Shown: positions 40,028-48,738 of the stretch, one piece after another
How the letters are laid out: each line of letters starts with the position of its first letter
Position numbering within the stretch: position 1 is the first letter of the stretch
Assembly (NCBI GenBank): GCA_002501205.1
Contig: DLRW01000025.1
Location: 1 to 48,738 of the forward strand
Direction of reading: 5' to 3'
DNA from: Flavobacteriales bacterium UBA7878
GTDB lineage: Bacteria > Bacteroidota > Bacteroidia > Flavobacteriales > Schleiferiaceae
Length of the DNA stretch: 48,738 bases
The notes under the pieces: generated by a model
The model's database searches: none
What the model was told of the DNA's origin: nothing
What the model saw: the letters and a program-made list of their open reading frames with translations, nothing else
Position numbers and translations under genes: made by a program

Positions 40028-40879
40028 ATGAAAACGATTTTCTTTTCCACCGTACTAAACCTTTGCCTCCTGTTCTCCTTTAATCTTCGCGGACAATATC
40101 AACTATTGGCTGCCGACCCCTCTAACGACGGAGCCAATCCTCAATTAGCAGATGGCACCCATTTCGCTTACCACTATGACGCGCAGAGCGACAGCCTTTA
40201 TTTTCGGGTAGAGCTAAATAGCCTAACACCAAGCATGGCCAGTGGTTTTGGCTGTAATGTAATGGTGAATTTATTTAGTACTGAGCCCACCTTCAATTTC
40301 TGGGGACAGGACAATCAGTTGCCTTACCATTATTTGCTTACTGCTTGGGTTACGGGCAGTCCTCCCTCTAACTATACCGGAACCATTGGTATTGCGGATG
40401 CAAACGGGGTCAATGCTCAAAATTACACCAATCTCTATCAGAACAATATTCAAATATCAATTGAACCCAATCTTACCCGGGTAACCTTTGCGGTGAAGCG
40501 CGAAGATATAATGCCAGCGCGCTTTCAATCACCATCTACTGGCATTTTAAGCGCCTCCGTTGCCGCGGCAGTTGGCTCCAATCAATCCTGGAATGATGAC
40601 CTTTTTGACCCTGACAGCCGTATCCAAATTGACATGAACTCTATTGGTTTAAAGGAAAGCTCAAGCTCCAATTTTAAGCTATATCCCAATCCATGTTCAG
40701 GCCTCCTTTACCTTGATTTAGACAAAGATCAAAGCATTGAAATAATCGACCTGCAAGGCCGAGTGCTCCAAAGCTTGAATTACCTCAAAGGACAGGCAAT
40801 AGACCTCAGCTTCCTAAAAGCAGGCCTCTATCAAATACGCACTGCCTCCGGTCAATATCAAAGTTTTATCCGCGAATAA
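40028..40879 (+). CDS. T9SS-secreted protein with CBM9-like/DOMON-like N-terminal domain
   Basis: 283 aa from ATG 40028 (MKTIFFSTVLNLCLLFSFNL, a typical signal); the frame is open 14 codons further upstream but that segment is not signal-like. Mature residues 25-200 form a beta-rich domain (DPSNDGANPQLADGTHFAYH, FRVELNSL, NDDLFDPDSRIQID) resembling the CBM9/DOMON-like repeats used for ligand binding. A type A T9SS domain ends the protein (FKLYPNPCSGLLYLDLD ... LKAGLYQIRT). The stop is inside a hairpin that reaches the next gene's start, so it is probably co-transcribed with the 1804-aa gene. Confidence 0.7.
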   Translation: MKTIFFSTVLNLCLLFSFNLRGQYQLLAADPSNDGANPQLADGTHFAYHYDAQSDSLYFRVELNSLTPSMASGFGCNVMVNLFSTEPTFNFWGQDNQLPYHYLLTAWVTGSPPSNYTGTIGIADANGVNAQNYTNLYQNNIQISIEPNLTRVTFAVKREDIMPARFQSPSTGILSASVAAAVGSNQSWNDDLFDPDSRIQIDMNSIGLKESSSSNFKLYPNPCSGLLYLDLDKDQSIEIIDLQGRVLQSLNYLKGQAIDLSFLKAGLYQIRTASGQYQSFIRE

Positions 40880-40908
40880 GCGGGATTATCAAATTACAAT
40901 TCCCGCTT
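40878..40908 (+). promoter_or_regulatory. Hairpin bridging stop and start codons of two T9SS genes
   Basis: AAGCGGGA (40878-40885) and TCCCGCTT (40901-40908) form a perfect 8-bp stem with a 15-base loop. The left arm begins in the TAA stop of the upstream gene, and the right arm ends at the base before the ATG at 40909. No T-run follows, so it is not a simple terminator; an mRNA processing or translation-control role is possible. Confidence 0.6.
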
Positions 40909-43900
40909 ATGAAAAAGTTTGTTTTTCGGTTCTTTTCCTGTTTTCTGATCAGTTCTGTGGCCTTCGGTCAGGTTTGTCCGAAGCCACAGAGTCTGATTTC
41001 CCTAGCCCATTCCAATCAACAAGCAGTTCTGGATTGGCAAAGTAGCAGCAGTCATTGGCAATTGCGCTATGGCCAAGGAAATAGTCAAATCAGCAGCCCT
41101 GTTTTAGTTAGCTCCAAGCCCTATACCCTCACCGGACTTAGCCCGGCCCAAAACTATTGGGTACAAGTGAGGGATTCCTGTGGTTTAGACTCCTTAGGTC
41201 CCTGGAGCGATACTCTGTTTATTAGAACCCGATGCTCTGCCATAAGTAGTCCCTGGATTGAAGATTTTGAAGGCCTGGAATGGTCGATTAACAACAATGC
41301 CAATAATCTGCTTCATGTGGACAGTTGCTATCGTTTTAGCGCCGACAGCATGGCGCAATTTTGGACCATTCAAAGTCAAAGTGCGATTGCCAACTCTGGC
41401 CCCAGCCAGGACCATAGCGCGAATGGTCAACAGTTTCTGTATCAGGTCCGCAACTTCGGAATTACGCAACATGACTCGGTCTATTTCGAAAGCCCCACCA
41501 TTAACTTAAGTGGTCTCAATAACCCTGAATTAAGTTATTGGCATCATTTCTATGGGGATGACATTGAAGACTTCCATATTTGGATTAGCGCCAACTCAGG
41601 TTTGAGCTATCAGCTACTGGATGCGCTTAATGGACCTCAGCAAAATAGTAGCAGCAGCCCCTGGCAAGAACGCCGAAGCTCTCTAGCGGCCTATGCAGGG
41701 CAAAACATTGTTTTACGATTTGTCGCAAAATCGGCTCAAGCTGGCTATGCGGTGGGCCTGGCCCTCGATGATATTAAAATTGCAGAACAGGCCGCATGTC
41801 CCTCGCCTTTGGTACCAGCCGTTTTGCTGAGCCGAGCTCCCCAAAGTCTGGTGCTCAATTTACCTTCCAATCCCAACAATAACTGGCAAATTGAGTACGG
41901 CCCGGTAGGCTTTAGCCCCGGATCCGGCACCACTCAAAACACCACTCAAAACCCTTACACTCTTAGCAATCTTAGTGCAGGCACAGAATACGACATCTAT
42001 ATTCGGCAAATCTGTCCTGGTAACCTCATCTCCAACCCTAGCCCAGTTCTAAAAGCAAGTACCGCCTGCAATGCGATCAGCGCACCCTATATTGAAGATT
42101 TTGATGGATCCAATTTTAGCACCGCGGCCATCGGAAGCCTCCATGGCAATCTTGATCCTTGTTGGCTCTCCTCATCCGATCACACTTATTTCTGGACAGT
42201 TGGACCGCCAGTTTCCCAACCCGTAAATACCGGTCCTTTAGGTGATCACAGTTCGGGATCAGGTCAATATCTCTTTTCAGAAACCGAAAGTTTTTCAGCC
42301 TTAGCTACAGAAAGCAGTTTATCCAGCCCGGCGGTTGACCTCAGCGCCTTAAGTCAGCCACAACTGCGCTTCTACTACCACCTCTTTGGAGCCGACATAG
42401 GCGGATTAAACATCATGGTAGTAGCCAATGGTATCGTGAATCTCATCGACAGCTTAAATGGCGCTCAACAGATGAGCAGAGCGGATGCCTGGAAAGAGAA
42501 GATTATAGACCTCAGTGCCTTTGCCAATCAGGTAGTTCAAATCGTATTTAAGGCCAAGAAATCCAACAATGGCTACGCCAACCACATCGCCATTGATGAT
42601 TTCAATATTGAAGAAACACCCACCTGCCCCAAGCCCACTAATCTCCATGCCAGTGCTTTGGGCACCCAGGTGCAGCTTAGCTGGACTTCGAGCGCTTCCA
42701 ACTGGATAGTAGAATACGGCCCTAAAGGCTTTAGCCCCGGCAATGGATTCACTTTTATACCTAGCTCCAATCCTTTTACCGTTAATGGCCTATCTCCAAA
42801 TACCGAATACGACTTCTACCTTCAGGATAGTTGCGGGCCTAATTTATTGAGCAGCCAGGAGTTCTTTGGCACGGTGAAAACCGATTGTAATGTTCAATCC
42901 TCCCCCTTTTTCGAAAATTTCGATGGTAGCAGCTTTAATGGCGGAAGTTCCATCCATCAGGCTGGAACCATAGATCCTTGTTGGCGCAGGAATGAAACTC
43001 AAAGTTTTTATTGGAAGGCTCGAGGGACCGGAGCCGTTAGTACCCAGACCGGTCCCTCAGCCGACCATACCAGTGGTAGTGGCAAATCTATGCAAACCGT
43101 TATTTCCAATTTTGTGAATGCGGCGCAGGAAATAGATTTCAGCAGCCCTCCCATTGAGCTCAACTCCTTACAGAATCCACAACTACGCTTCTTCCATCAT
43201 CTTTTTGGTTCAGACATCGAAAGCCTTAAAGTTCTGATCATGAACAAAGATTCGGCTTCAACAGTACTGCAGTTGAACGGTGCACAGGTAAATAGCAATA
43301 CGGCTCCCTGGACAGAAGAACTCATTGACTTATCTGCCTGGCAAGGAGATACGATTGTACTCATTTTCAGGGGTCGTCGCAAGAACACCTATTTCTACCG
43401 TGGCAGCATTGCCATTGATGATGTTGAAATTAGGGAAACACCTAGTTGCCCGGCGCCCTCTAACCTTATGGTATTGCAGCAAAATGGCAGCTCGGTAGTA
43501 TTGGATTGGACTAGTGGAGGGGCTAACAACTGGCAAATTGAATATGGAGCACCAGGCTTTAGTCCGGGTACGGGCACCCTTGTAAATGTTAGCTCCAAAC
43601 CTTTCTTGCTGAGCAATTTAAACCCTAAAACGAATTACGACTTATTTGTTCGCGATAGCTGCGGTAGTAGCAGCTTGAGTTTGTGGAGCGGCCGGGTTAG
43701 TTTATTCACTGGTTGTTTAGTAATGGCCGCTCCCTTTCTCGAAGATTTTAATGGTTCCAATTTCCAAAGAGCAATTGCTGCTGCCGACCAAGGTAACTTC
43801 GATACTTGCTGGTCAGCCGACAATCATCCCAATTTCTTTTGGAAGATCAATCAAGGTCAGGTATTCACCTTTAATACGGGACCCAATGCCGGAAATGGAG

Positions 43901-46323
43901 GTACAGGCAAATACCTCTACAGCACTAAAAATGGCTTTGGCTCTACTCCTTTAAGCACTACTTTCTACACTCCTCGAATAGACCTCAGCACGCTCAACCT
44001 TCCAGAACTGCGATTCTTCAGCCATGCCTATGGTGCGGATATCGACAAATTGGTAATAGAGGTAAATGATGGTCAAAGCTGGCAAATACTCAGCACTTTT
44101 AGCGGTTCACCTCAAACATCAGGCGCTGCAGCCTGGCAGGAAAACCTGGTCAATTTACAAGCTTTTGCCAACGACACCATTCAATTGCGCTTTGTGTCTC
44201 ATCGTAAAAACACCTTGGGTTCCTTAACGGCATTGGCCATTGATGATGTTGAAATTCGGGAAACACCAACCTGTGCCTTCCCCACGAATTTGCAGCAAGA
44301 TAGCGCCAGTAGCACCAGTATTTACCTGAGCTGGCTAAGTGGAGGAGCCAATCAATGGCAGATTGGCTACCGCCCTGCTGGTAGCAGTCAGGCTTTTCAG
44401 ATTCTAAATGTAAGCAGCAATCCTTATGAGCTCACGGGACTTAATCCTTCCAACTCCTATGAAATTATTGTTCGAGACAGTTGTGGAGTAGGCGACGTAA
44501 GCTTTTGGTCCAATTCAATTATTGGATCAACCAATTGCGGGGTCCGAAACCTACCCTACCGTGAAAATTTTGACGGGGGACAATGGATAAGTGGCACCGG
44601 GCAGGCTAATGCGGGGTCTGTAATAGACCCCTGCTGGACTACCCCCACCAGTGCCGGGCCACATTTCGGACCGCGAACCGGAATCACCTTTAGCAATACC
44701 ACGGGGCCATCCGCCGATGTTTCAGGCAGTGGTAATTACCTCTATACTGAAGCCACAAATGGAACCGGAACCGGAGAAATTACCGGACCGCAAATTTTCA
44801 TACCTCAAAACCAAGGGACTGTTTGGTTAAAGTGGGCCTACCATATGTACGGTCTGGATATTGGTTCCTTGGAAATTGAAGTTCAGGTCAATGGTGGGCC
44901 CTTCCAAAACTTGTATAGTCTAAATGGCACTCAACAAACATCCAGCACCGATCCCTGGCTAGAAGACTCCCTCTCCTTATATGCCTATATAAACGATACC
45001 ATCCAACTGCGCTTTAAAGGCACAAACAGTGGCTACCGCGGAGATATTGCCATCGATGATATTCGCATTGAAGGTAATCAGGCTCTTTGCCTAAACCCTG
45101 ATAGCCTGCAGGTGCTGAGCTTTGGAACCGACAGTATCCAGATTCAATGGAACTCCTACAATGGGATTAACAGTCGAATAAAAATCACGGCCCTGGACCC
45201 TGCGGGAAGTCCGCAATGGTATTATGGCGTGCAAAGCCCTTATACCTTGAACAACCTTCAAGAAGGAGTGCTTTATCGTATAGAGGTTTCTGACAGCTGT
45301 GGCAACAGCGCCCAAAGTTATGCTGACACTATTGAACTTAGAACCCAGTGCGAGCCCTTACAAGCACGGGCTCAAGCTAACAAATTGGGTCTGGATCTTT
45401 ATGCCCATAACCGCAGCCTTGGTAGTGATTCTGTAGCTTGGTTCATCGGAAATCAGTTGATAGGAAACAGCGACAGTGTACACCATCAATTTAGCTCTCC
45501 CGGTAATTATACCCTCAAATTAGTAGCCCTAAACAGCTGTGGAGAAAAAGACAGTCTCTTTATGCTCTTAACAGTTTGCGACAGCATGAGCCCCGCCTTT
45601 AGCTGGACCTATAATCTGGACAGTCTTTTTTTAGAAGCCGATACAGCCAGTGGTGCTCAAGCGGTTTATTGGTACTTAAATTCGCAATATTCCGGCTCTG
45701 GTTGGCAACACCAAAGCTTGCTCGACACCAGTGGCAGGGTTCCCATTAGCGTTCATTTTGTAGATGCCTGTGGCGACACGCTAAAATTGCTGGATACCCT
45801 CAACTATTGCCCGCCTGTTTGGGCTGCCTGGACCGATAGCATCGTCAATTTACAAGGCCAGGGTGGTGGTATGAAGGTATACTTCAATGCCAAGCCTTCG
45901 CGCAATGCACAAAACTATCAATGGTCCTTTGGGGATGGAAGTAGTGGCACTGGCCAACAAGTAGTACATACCTATGCAACCTATAGCCTTAATTACAATG
46001 TTCGCCTAATTGTTGGCAATGCTTGTGGCGAAATGGACACTACGCAAAGAAAACTTGGAGCTATTGGATTACCAGAATATGCAATTCCCCGCATCTCTGC
46101 CTACCCCAATCCATTCAGGGATGAGGTTTATATCGATTGGGAAGGAAATACTGAACTCGAAATCGAGATAATGGATTCCCAAGGCAGGGTACTGGACCAG
46201 ACCCGAAAATCCCCACGTAACAGAGCAGAGTCGTGGACCCTCGATCATCTGGCCCCTGGTGTCTATTATCTCCGTGTGCGACAAGGCTCCCAATGGGTGT
46301 CCTTGAGACTACTCCATCTATAG
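40909..46323 (+). CDS. Giant T9SS-secreted protein with alternating FN3 and MAM modules
   Basis: 1804 aa, the largest gene here. Signal peptide (1-20, FFSCFLISSVAFGQ). Five MAM domains start near residues 108, 387, 660, 935 and 1210 (signature xxPxxEDFDGSxF, GPxxDHxSGSGxYLY, xADIxxL, and closing AIDDVEI), alternating with six fibronectin-III-like domains (opening CPxPxNL, with FSPGxG, TEYDIYI and RDSCG). Then PKD-like domains (about 1480-1720, QWSFGDGSSG) and a type A T9SS sorting domain (from about 1729, ISAYPNPFRDEVYID). No enzyme domain. This layout fits a surface adhesin or matrix protein. The repeats are diverged, not recent copies. Preceded by an intercistronic hairpin and followed by a terminator. 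Confidence 0.88.
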   Translation: MKKFVFRFFSCFLISSVAFGQVCPKPQSLISLAHSNQQAVLDWQSSSSHWQLRYGQGNSQISSPVLVSSKPYTLTGLSPAQNYWVQVRDSCGLDSLGPWSDTLFIRTRCSAISSPWIEDFEGLEWSINNNANNLLHVDSCYRFSADSMAQFWTIQSQSAIANSGPSQDHSANGQQFLYQVRNFGITQHDSVYFESPTINLSGLNNPELSYWHHFYGDDIEDFHIWISANSGLSYQLLDALNGPQQNSSSSPWQERRSSLAAYAGQNIVLRFVAKSAQAGYAVGLALDDIKIAEQAACPSPLVPAVLLSRAPQSLVLNLPSNPNNNWQIEYGPVGFSPGSGTTQNTTQNPYTLSNLSAGTEYDIYIRQICPGNLISNPSPVLKASTACNAISAPYIEDFDGSNFSTAAIGSLHGNLDPCWLSSSDHTYFWTVGPPVSQPVNTGPLGDHSSGSGQYLFSETESFSALATESSLSSPAVDLSALSQPQLRFYYHLFGADIGGLNIMVVANGIVNLIDSLNGAQQMSRADAWKEKIIDLSAFANQVVQIVFKAKKSNNGYANHIAIDDFNIEETPTCPKPTNLHASALGTQVQLSWTSSASNWIVEYGPKGFSPGNGFTFIPSSNPFTVNGLSPNTEYDFYLQDSCGPNLLSSQEFFGTVKTDCNVQSSPFFENFDGSSFNGGSSIHQAGTIDPCWRRNETQSFYWKARGTGAVSTQTGPSADHTSGSGKSMQTVISNFVNAAQEIDFSSPPIELNSLQNPQLRFFHHLFGSDIESLKVLIMNKDSASTVLQLNGAQVNSNTAPWTEELIDLSAWQGDTIVLIFRGRRKNTYFYRGSIAIDDVEIRETPSCPAPSNLMVLQQNGSSVVLDWTSGGANNWQIEYGAPGFSPGTGTLVNVSSKPFLLSNLNPKTNYDLFVRDSCGSSSLSLWSGRVSLFTGCLVMAAPFLEDFNGSNFQRAIAAADQGNFDTCWSADNHPNFFWKINQGQVFTFNTGPNAGNGGTGKYLYSTKNGFGSTPLSTTFYTPRIDLSTLNLPELRFFSHAYGADIDKLVIEVNDGQSWQILSTFSGSPQTSGAAAWQENLVNLQAFANDTIQLRFVSHRKNTLGSLTALAIDDVEIRETPTCAFPTNLQQDSASSTSIYLSWLSGGANQWQIGYRPAGSSQAFQILNVSSNPYELTGLNPSNSYEIIVRDSCGVGDVSFWSNSIIGSTNCGVRNLPYRENFDGGQWISGTGQANAGSVIDPCWTTPTSAGPHFGPRTGITFSNTTGPSADVSGSGNYLYTEATNGTGTGEITGPQIFIPQNQGTVWLKWAYHMYGLDIGSLEIEVQVNGGPFQNLYSLNGTQQTSSTDPWLEDSLSLYAYINDTIQLRFKGTNSGYRGDIAIDDIRIEGNQALCLNPDSLQVLSFGTDSIQIQWNSYNGINSRIKITALDPAGSPQWYYGVQSPYTLNNLQEGVLYRIEVSDSCGNSAQSYADTIELRTQCEPLQARAQANKLGLDLYAHNRSLGSDSVAWFIGNQLIGNSDSVHHQFSSPGNYTLKLVALNSCGEKDSLFMLLTVCDSMSPAFSWTYNLDSLFLEADTASGAQAVYWYLNSQYSGSGWQHQSLLDTSGRVPISVHFVDACGDTLKLLDTLNYCPPVWAAWTDSIVNLQGQGGGMKVYFNAKPSRNAQNYQWSFGDGSSGTGQQVVHTYATYSLNYNVRLIVGNACGEMDTTQRKLGAIGLPEYAIPRISAYPNPFRDEVYIDWEGNTELEIEIMDSQGRVLDQTRKSPRNRAESWTLDHLAPGVYYLRVRQGSQWVSLRLLHL

Positions 46324-46348
46324 CAGCACCATGCTATATGGAGTATCG

Positions 46349-46377
46349 AAAGGGAAGGAATGTACTCCTTCCCTTTC
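46349..46377 (+). terminator. Terminator of the 1804-aa gene
   Basis: AAAGGGAAGGA (46349-46359) pairs with TCCTTCCCTTT (46366-46376), then CTTAT. The T-tract is part of the stem, so efficiency is uncertain. Confidence 0.6.
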
Positions 46378-46444
46378 TTATCGCATATTTCCGTTCGTAT
46401 TTCCGTAAATCCCTAAAGTCGAACCAAATCACGCAAGTAAGGAC

Positions 46445-46481
46445 AGAGCTGCAACTCATGCTAAAACTAATTTGCAGCTCT
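46445..46481 (+). promoter_or_regulatory. 5' leader hairpin of the 385-aa T9SS gene
   Basis: AGAGCTGCAA (46445-46454) and TTGCAGCTCT (46472-46481) form a perfect 10-bp stem with a 17-base loop, ending 13 bases before the ATG. Leader structure or an operator; nothing distinguishes the two. Confidence 0.5.
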
Positions 46482-46494
46482 AAAACATAAACAC

Positions 46495-47652
46495 ATGAAA
46501 AAACACATCTCAATTGCCCTGGCTTTGCTCAGCTTTGGCCTCTTAAAATCCCAGCATGTCGGAACCTTCACCCCTAATCCCAATCGGGTTATCAGCGACG
46601 CTATGATCTTTGCCTCAGATCATGAAATTTTAGCTTCGGATTACGACAATGGTCGGGTATCACTTATCAATATCAAAACCGGGCAAAGTCGCTATTTGGT
46701 TACTGGCTTAGGAAAGGCCAATGGTTTGTACCTCTCTCCTATTACCGGACATTTGTACATTGCTAATCCGGTGGCGGATAAGATTTATGTGATTGACACC
46801 TCCGATCAAAGCTTAGTGCAAACCATCAATATGCAAAGCCCATCGGATATTATTGCCAGCCCAAATCACGATACGTTGTATATCAGCAGTTGGCAGGATA
46901 ACCGTATCAGTCAGATTGAGGTTGCTACTGGTACCGATTTTACCTGGCAGTGGGGCGCACCCTTAAATGCCCCGGTTGGACTTTGCTATGATCCGCAAAC
47001 CAATGACTATTATGTGGGCAATTTTAATGATCGGAAGATTTACCGCATGAACGATTTAGGCATTTACTATGTAGCAACCGTCCCAGCCCCAAATACCACT
47101 GGTAATGCCTTTCTGGGCTTTATCAAATTTGCTAATAATAAAATCTATGCCAGCTCCCTCAATGCTCATCAAATCTATGAGATCGACCCTGCTTATACCG
47201 ATAGTGTTAAGCTCCTCGCCGGTCAAGCCGGGATAAGTGGAAATCAAGATGGTAGCCCTGCAATGGCTAGTTTTAGTCAGCCCAATGGTGTACTTCCCAA
47301 TGCTGCGGGCGACACGATTTGGATTAGTGAGTACGGTAGTGGAAATCTGCGCTATTATACCACCAGCAGTGGCTTGGGAACCTTAAACATAGAAGCAAGC
47401 TCCGAAGGGCTCAGGATTTATCCGCAACCAGCTAAAGATCATATTCAAATTGAAATCCGGGAAGGATTTGAAGACCTGCAGAAGCAAGAGTTTCAATTAA
47501 TCAACAGCAGTGGACAAGTTTTGAAATCCGGATTGAAATTCCAGGAATATCAAAACCAAGCCTTGGACTTATCAGGCCTTAGCCCCGGCAGTTATTTTAT
47601 CCGATATGATTATCGGGGTGAAAGTATGAGTCAGCAAATCCTGATTCACTAA
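46495..47652 (+). CDS. T9SS-secreted beta-propeller (NHL/YVTN-like) protein
   Basis: 385 aa. Signal peptide (1-19, ALALLSFGLLKSQ). Residues 25-300 form beta-propeller blades with repeats such as YDNGRVSLINIKTGQSRYLV, GHLYIANPVADKIYVIDTSD, NDYYVGNFNDRKIYRM and DTIWISEYGSGNLRYY (NHL/YVTN type). A type A T9SS domain follows (about 308-385, LRIYPQPAKDHIQIEI ... LSPGSYFIRYDYRG). A secreted ligand-binding propeller; no catalytic residues are evident. The stop lies 4 bases from the convergent hydrolase gene. Confidence 0.85.
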   Translation: MKKHISIALALLSFGLLKSQHVGTFTPNPNRVISDAMIFASDHEILASDYDNGRVSLINIKTGQSRYLVTGLGKANGLYLSPITGHLYIANPVADKIYVIDTSDQSLVQTINMQSPSDIIASPNHDTLYISSWQDNRISQIEVATGTDFTWQWGAPLNAPVGLCYDPQTNDYYVGNFNDRKIYRMNDLGIYYVATVPAPNTTGNAFLGFIKFANNKIYASSLNAHQIYEIDPAYTDSVKLLAGQAGISGNQDGSPAMASFSQPNGVLPNAAGDTIWISEYGSGNLRYYTTSSGLGTLNIEASSEGLRIYPQPAKDHIQIEIREGFEDLQKQEFQLINSSGQVLKSGLKFQEYQNQALDLSGLSPGSYFIRYDYRGESMSQQILIH

Positions 47653-47656
47653 AAGC

Positions 47657-48628
47657 TTAATCACATAGTTCCGCGAGGATTTCGGCTTGGTAGTGCCGAA
47701 TGAGGGAAAAATGTCCTTCCTCTTTTAAGAAGAGCCTCGAATAACGCAAGGCCGAATGGTAATAAAAACCGCGCTGCTGTGGTGCCATTCGGTCTTGTTT
47801 TCCATACCAGAGACTAATAGGGATGGTCACCTCTGAAGGCTCAAAACCCCAATCCCGTACATAAAGCTGCCACTCCTGCACCACAGCATCAATACCCTGG
47901 CGATAAGCTTCTAAGGAGGCCTCCAAAAAATCCCGGCCATAGTAAGGATGTTCCTGCATTAAGGAGCGATCAGCCGGTGGCAAATGGCGCTGCATCTGCT
48001 TCAAACGATCTTCTGGTTTTTCTTGTAAAGTCTTAAAATCACTGCGAATAATAGATTCAATAAAACGGCGGTTCTTTAAAGACGCTGCCCAGTGAATCAT
48101 CCGCAAGGGAAACCACATTCCCTTTTTACTCCCCTTATAATTGACTGGACTGGCCCCTGCGACTATACTCGCTCCTTTAATACGCTCGGGAAAATAGATG
48201 GCGCAGGCTAAAAGATGCGGTGCTCCTCCTGATAAAGCCAAAAGATATACCGAATCTAAATGCAGTTGATTGCAAAGCTCTTCCATATCTAGAGCATAGT
48301 CAGCAAAACTTCGATTGGGCTGAGGATCGGAATAACCAATTCCCGGGCGATCCGGAGCGATAATGCGCAGGCCCATTTCTCGAGCAATAGTGTCCAGAAA
48401 TGCGCTAGACAAGCGGCTTTCCTGCCCTCCATGGAAATAAAGCAAAGGCTTCCCCCTGGGATCGCCATACTCCGCATAAGCTAAACGCCTTTGATCGGAC
48501 AAGTGGATATAGTTTACACCCTCCGGTATCATAGATTGAGCTTGTGCCGAAATCCTAAACAACAAGAACATGCAGAGCAAAAGCCCAAAGCCATGAAGCA
48601 AACTGACATAACTAAACTCTTTGCTCAT
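47657..48628 (-). CDS. Alpha/beta hydrolase, membrane-anchored
   Basis: 323 aa. An N-terminal hydrophobic segment (about 8-28, LHGFGLLLCMFLLFRISAQ) anchors or exports it. Oxyanion motif YFHGGQESR near 68, then RIIAPDRPGIGYSDP, the nucleophile elbow LLALSGGAPH (Ser; Ala replaces the usual Gly two residues before it), the acid in WYGKQDRM and the catalytic His in EEGHFSL. So the triad is complete and the enzyme is probably active on an ester-like substrate that cannot be named. It faces the T9SS propeller gene convergently. Confidence 0.85.
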   Translation of the reverse strand: MSKEFSYVSLLHGFGLLLCMFLLFRISAQAQSMIPEGVNYIHLSDQRRLAYAEYGDPRGKPLLYFHGGQESRLSSAFLDTIAREMGLRIIAPDRPGIGYSDPQPNRSFADYALDMEELCNQLHLDSVYLLALSGGAPHLLACAIYFPERIKGASIVAGASPVNYKGSKKGMWFPLRMIHWAASLKNRRFIESIIRSDFKTLQEKPEDRLKQMQRHLPPADRSLMQEHPYYGRDFLEASLEAYRQGIDAVVQEWQLYVRDWGFEPSEVTIPISLWYGKQDRMAPQQRGFYYHSALRYSRLFLKEEGHFSLIRHYQAEILAELCD

Positions 48629-48686
48629 AATGCATCAGCAAGAGGGGAATCCGATTATGTGCAGAACCTAGTGAATCCGAAGGTAT

Positions 48687-48718
48687 GGGGGAAGGGCCAT
48701 AACAGCTCCCCCCTTTTT
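48687..48718 (+). terminator. Orphan terminator-like hairpin at the window edge
   Basis: GGGGGA (48687-48692) and TCCCCC (48707-48712) with a 14-base loop, then five T's on the plus strand. No plus-strand gene precedes it in the last 60 bases, so its transcript is unknown; the gene it serves may be a small RNA or it may be chance. Confidence 0.4.
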
Positions 48719-48738
48719 CACTGCAATGCAACTGAAGT

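Noticed and set aside
46386..46407. Direct repeat TATTTCCGT separated by 13 bases upstream of the T9SS propeller gene.
   Set aside because: Short, not helically phased (13 bp), and without a nearby regulator gene; likely chance.

Overview
The window looks like a chromosome segment of a Bacteroidota bacterium, most likely a marine-type member of the Flavobacteriales. The evidence is: five secreted proteins with type IX secretion (T9SS) C-terminal sorting domains; promoters with the Bacteroidota -7 box TAnnTTTG (sometimes with TTTG at -33); almost no Shine-Dalgarno sequences; SprA-like and WG-repeat proteins; and a cco-type oxidase maturation cluster. I see no tRNA, rRNA, CRISPR array, insertion sequence or prophage. 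The species cannot be fixed from sequence reading alone.

Layout. 1-4256 holds microaerobic respiration and haem genes: the 3' part of ccoG, ccoH and a TauE/SafE-like membrane protein, then hemN (minus) divergent from hemJ. 4257-4866 has no protein gene. It holds three near-identical short transcription units (4366, 4580, 4771), each with a promoter-like upstream region, its own palindromic upstream site and a Rho-independent terminator; this is the best candidate for an undescribed system. 4867-10648 (minus) holds a cyclase-family protein, the haem chaperone hemW, an orphan histidine kinase, an OmpA-type lipoprotein and a Big_5-type lipoprotein. 10727-14683 is a large T9SS-secreted protein. 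14731-18931 (minus) is comF behind a SprA-like barrel protein. 18965-20508 holds exonuclease III and a nitrilase-family amidase.

20509-21270 is the second long stretch without an annotated protein: a promoter-terminator small-RNA candidate, a second hairpin unit, a 46-codon small ORF and a structured leader. It precedes a FecA-like TonB-dependent receptor (21271-23694). 23798-27036 holds an unrecognised protein with cryptic kinase-like motifs and a WG-repeat protein. 27077-30926 (minus) is an SRPBCC protein, then a compact redox-type operon (NmrA-like reductase, AhpD-like protein, DUF1772 membrane protein, single-haem protein) downstream of an AraC regulator, with helically phased repeats at the operon promoter.

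31095-48738 holds a LamG protein with a type B T9SS domain, a small outer-membrane barrel, nadB-nadA (NAD synthesis), a membrane-bound AraC regulator divergent from a TPR/LuxR-type regulator, three more T9SS cargo proteins (the largest 1804 aa with alternating FN3 and MAM modules), and an alpha/beta hydrolase.

The common themes are low-oxygen respiration with haem and NAD synthesis, and a large investment in secreted and cell-surface proteins. Product names rest on motifs I can read. Small-RNA, operator and kinase-fold calls are inferences that need homology searches or transcript data.
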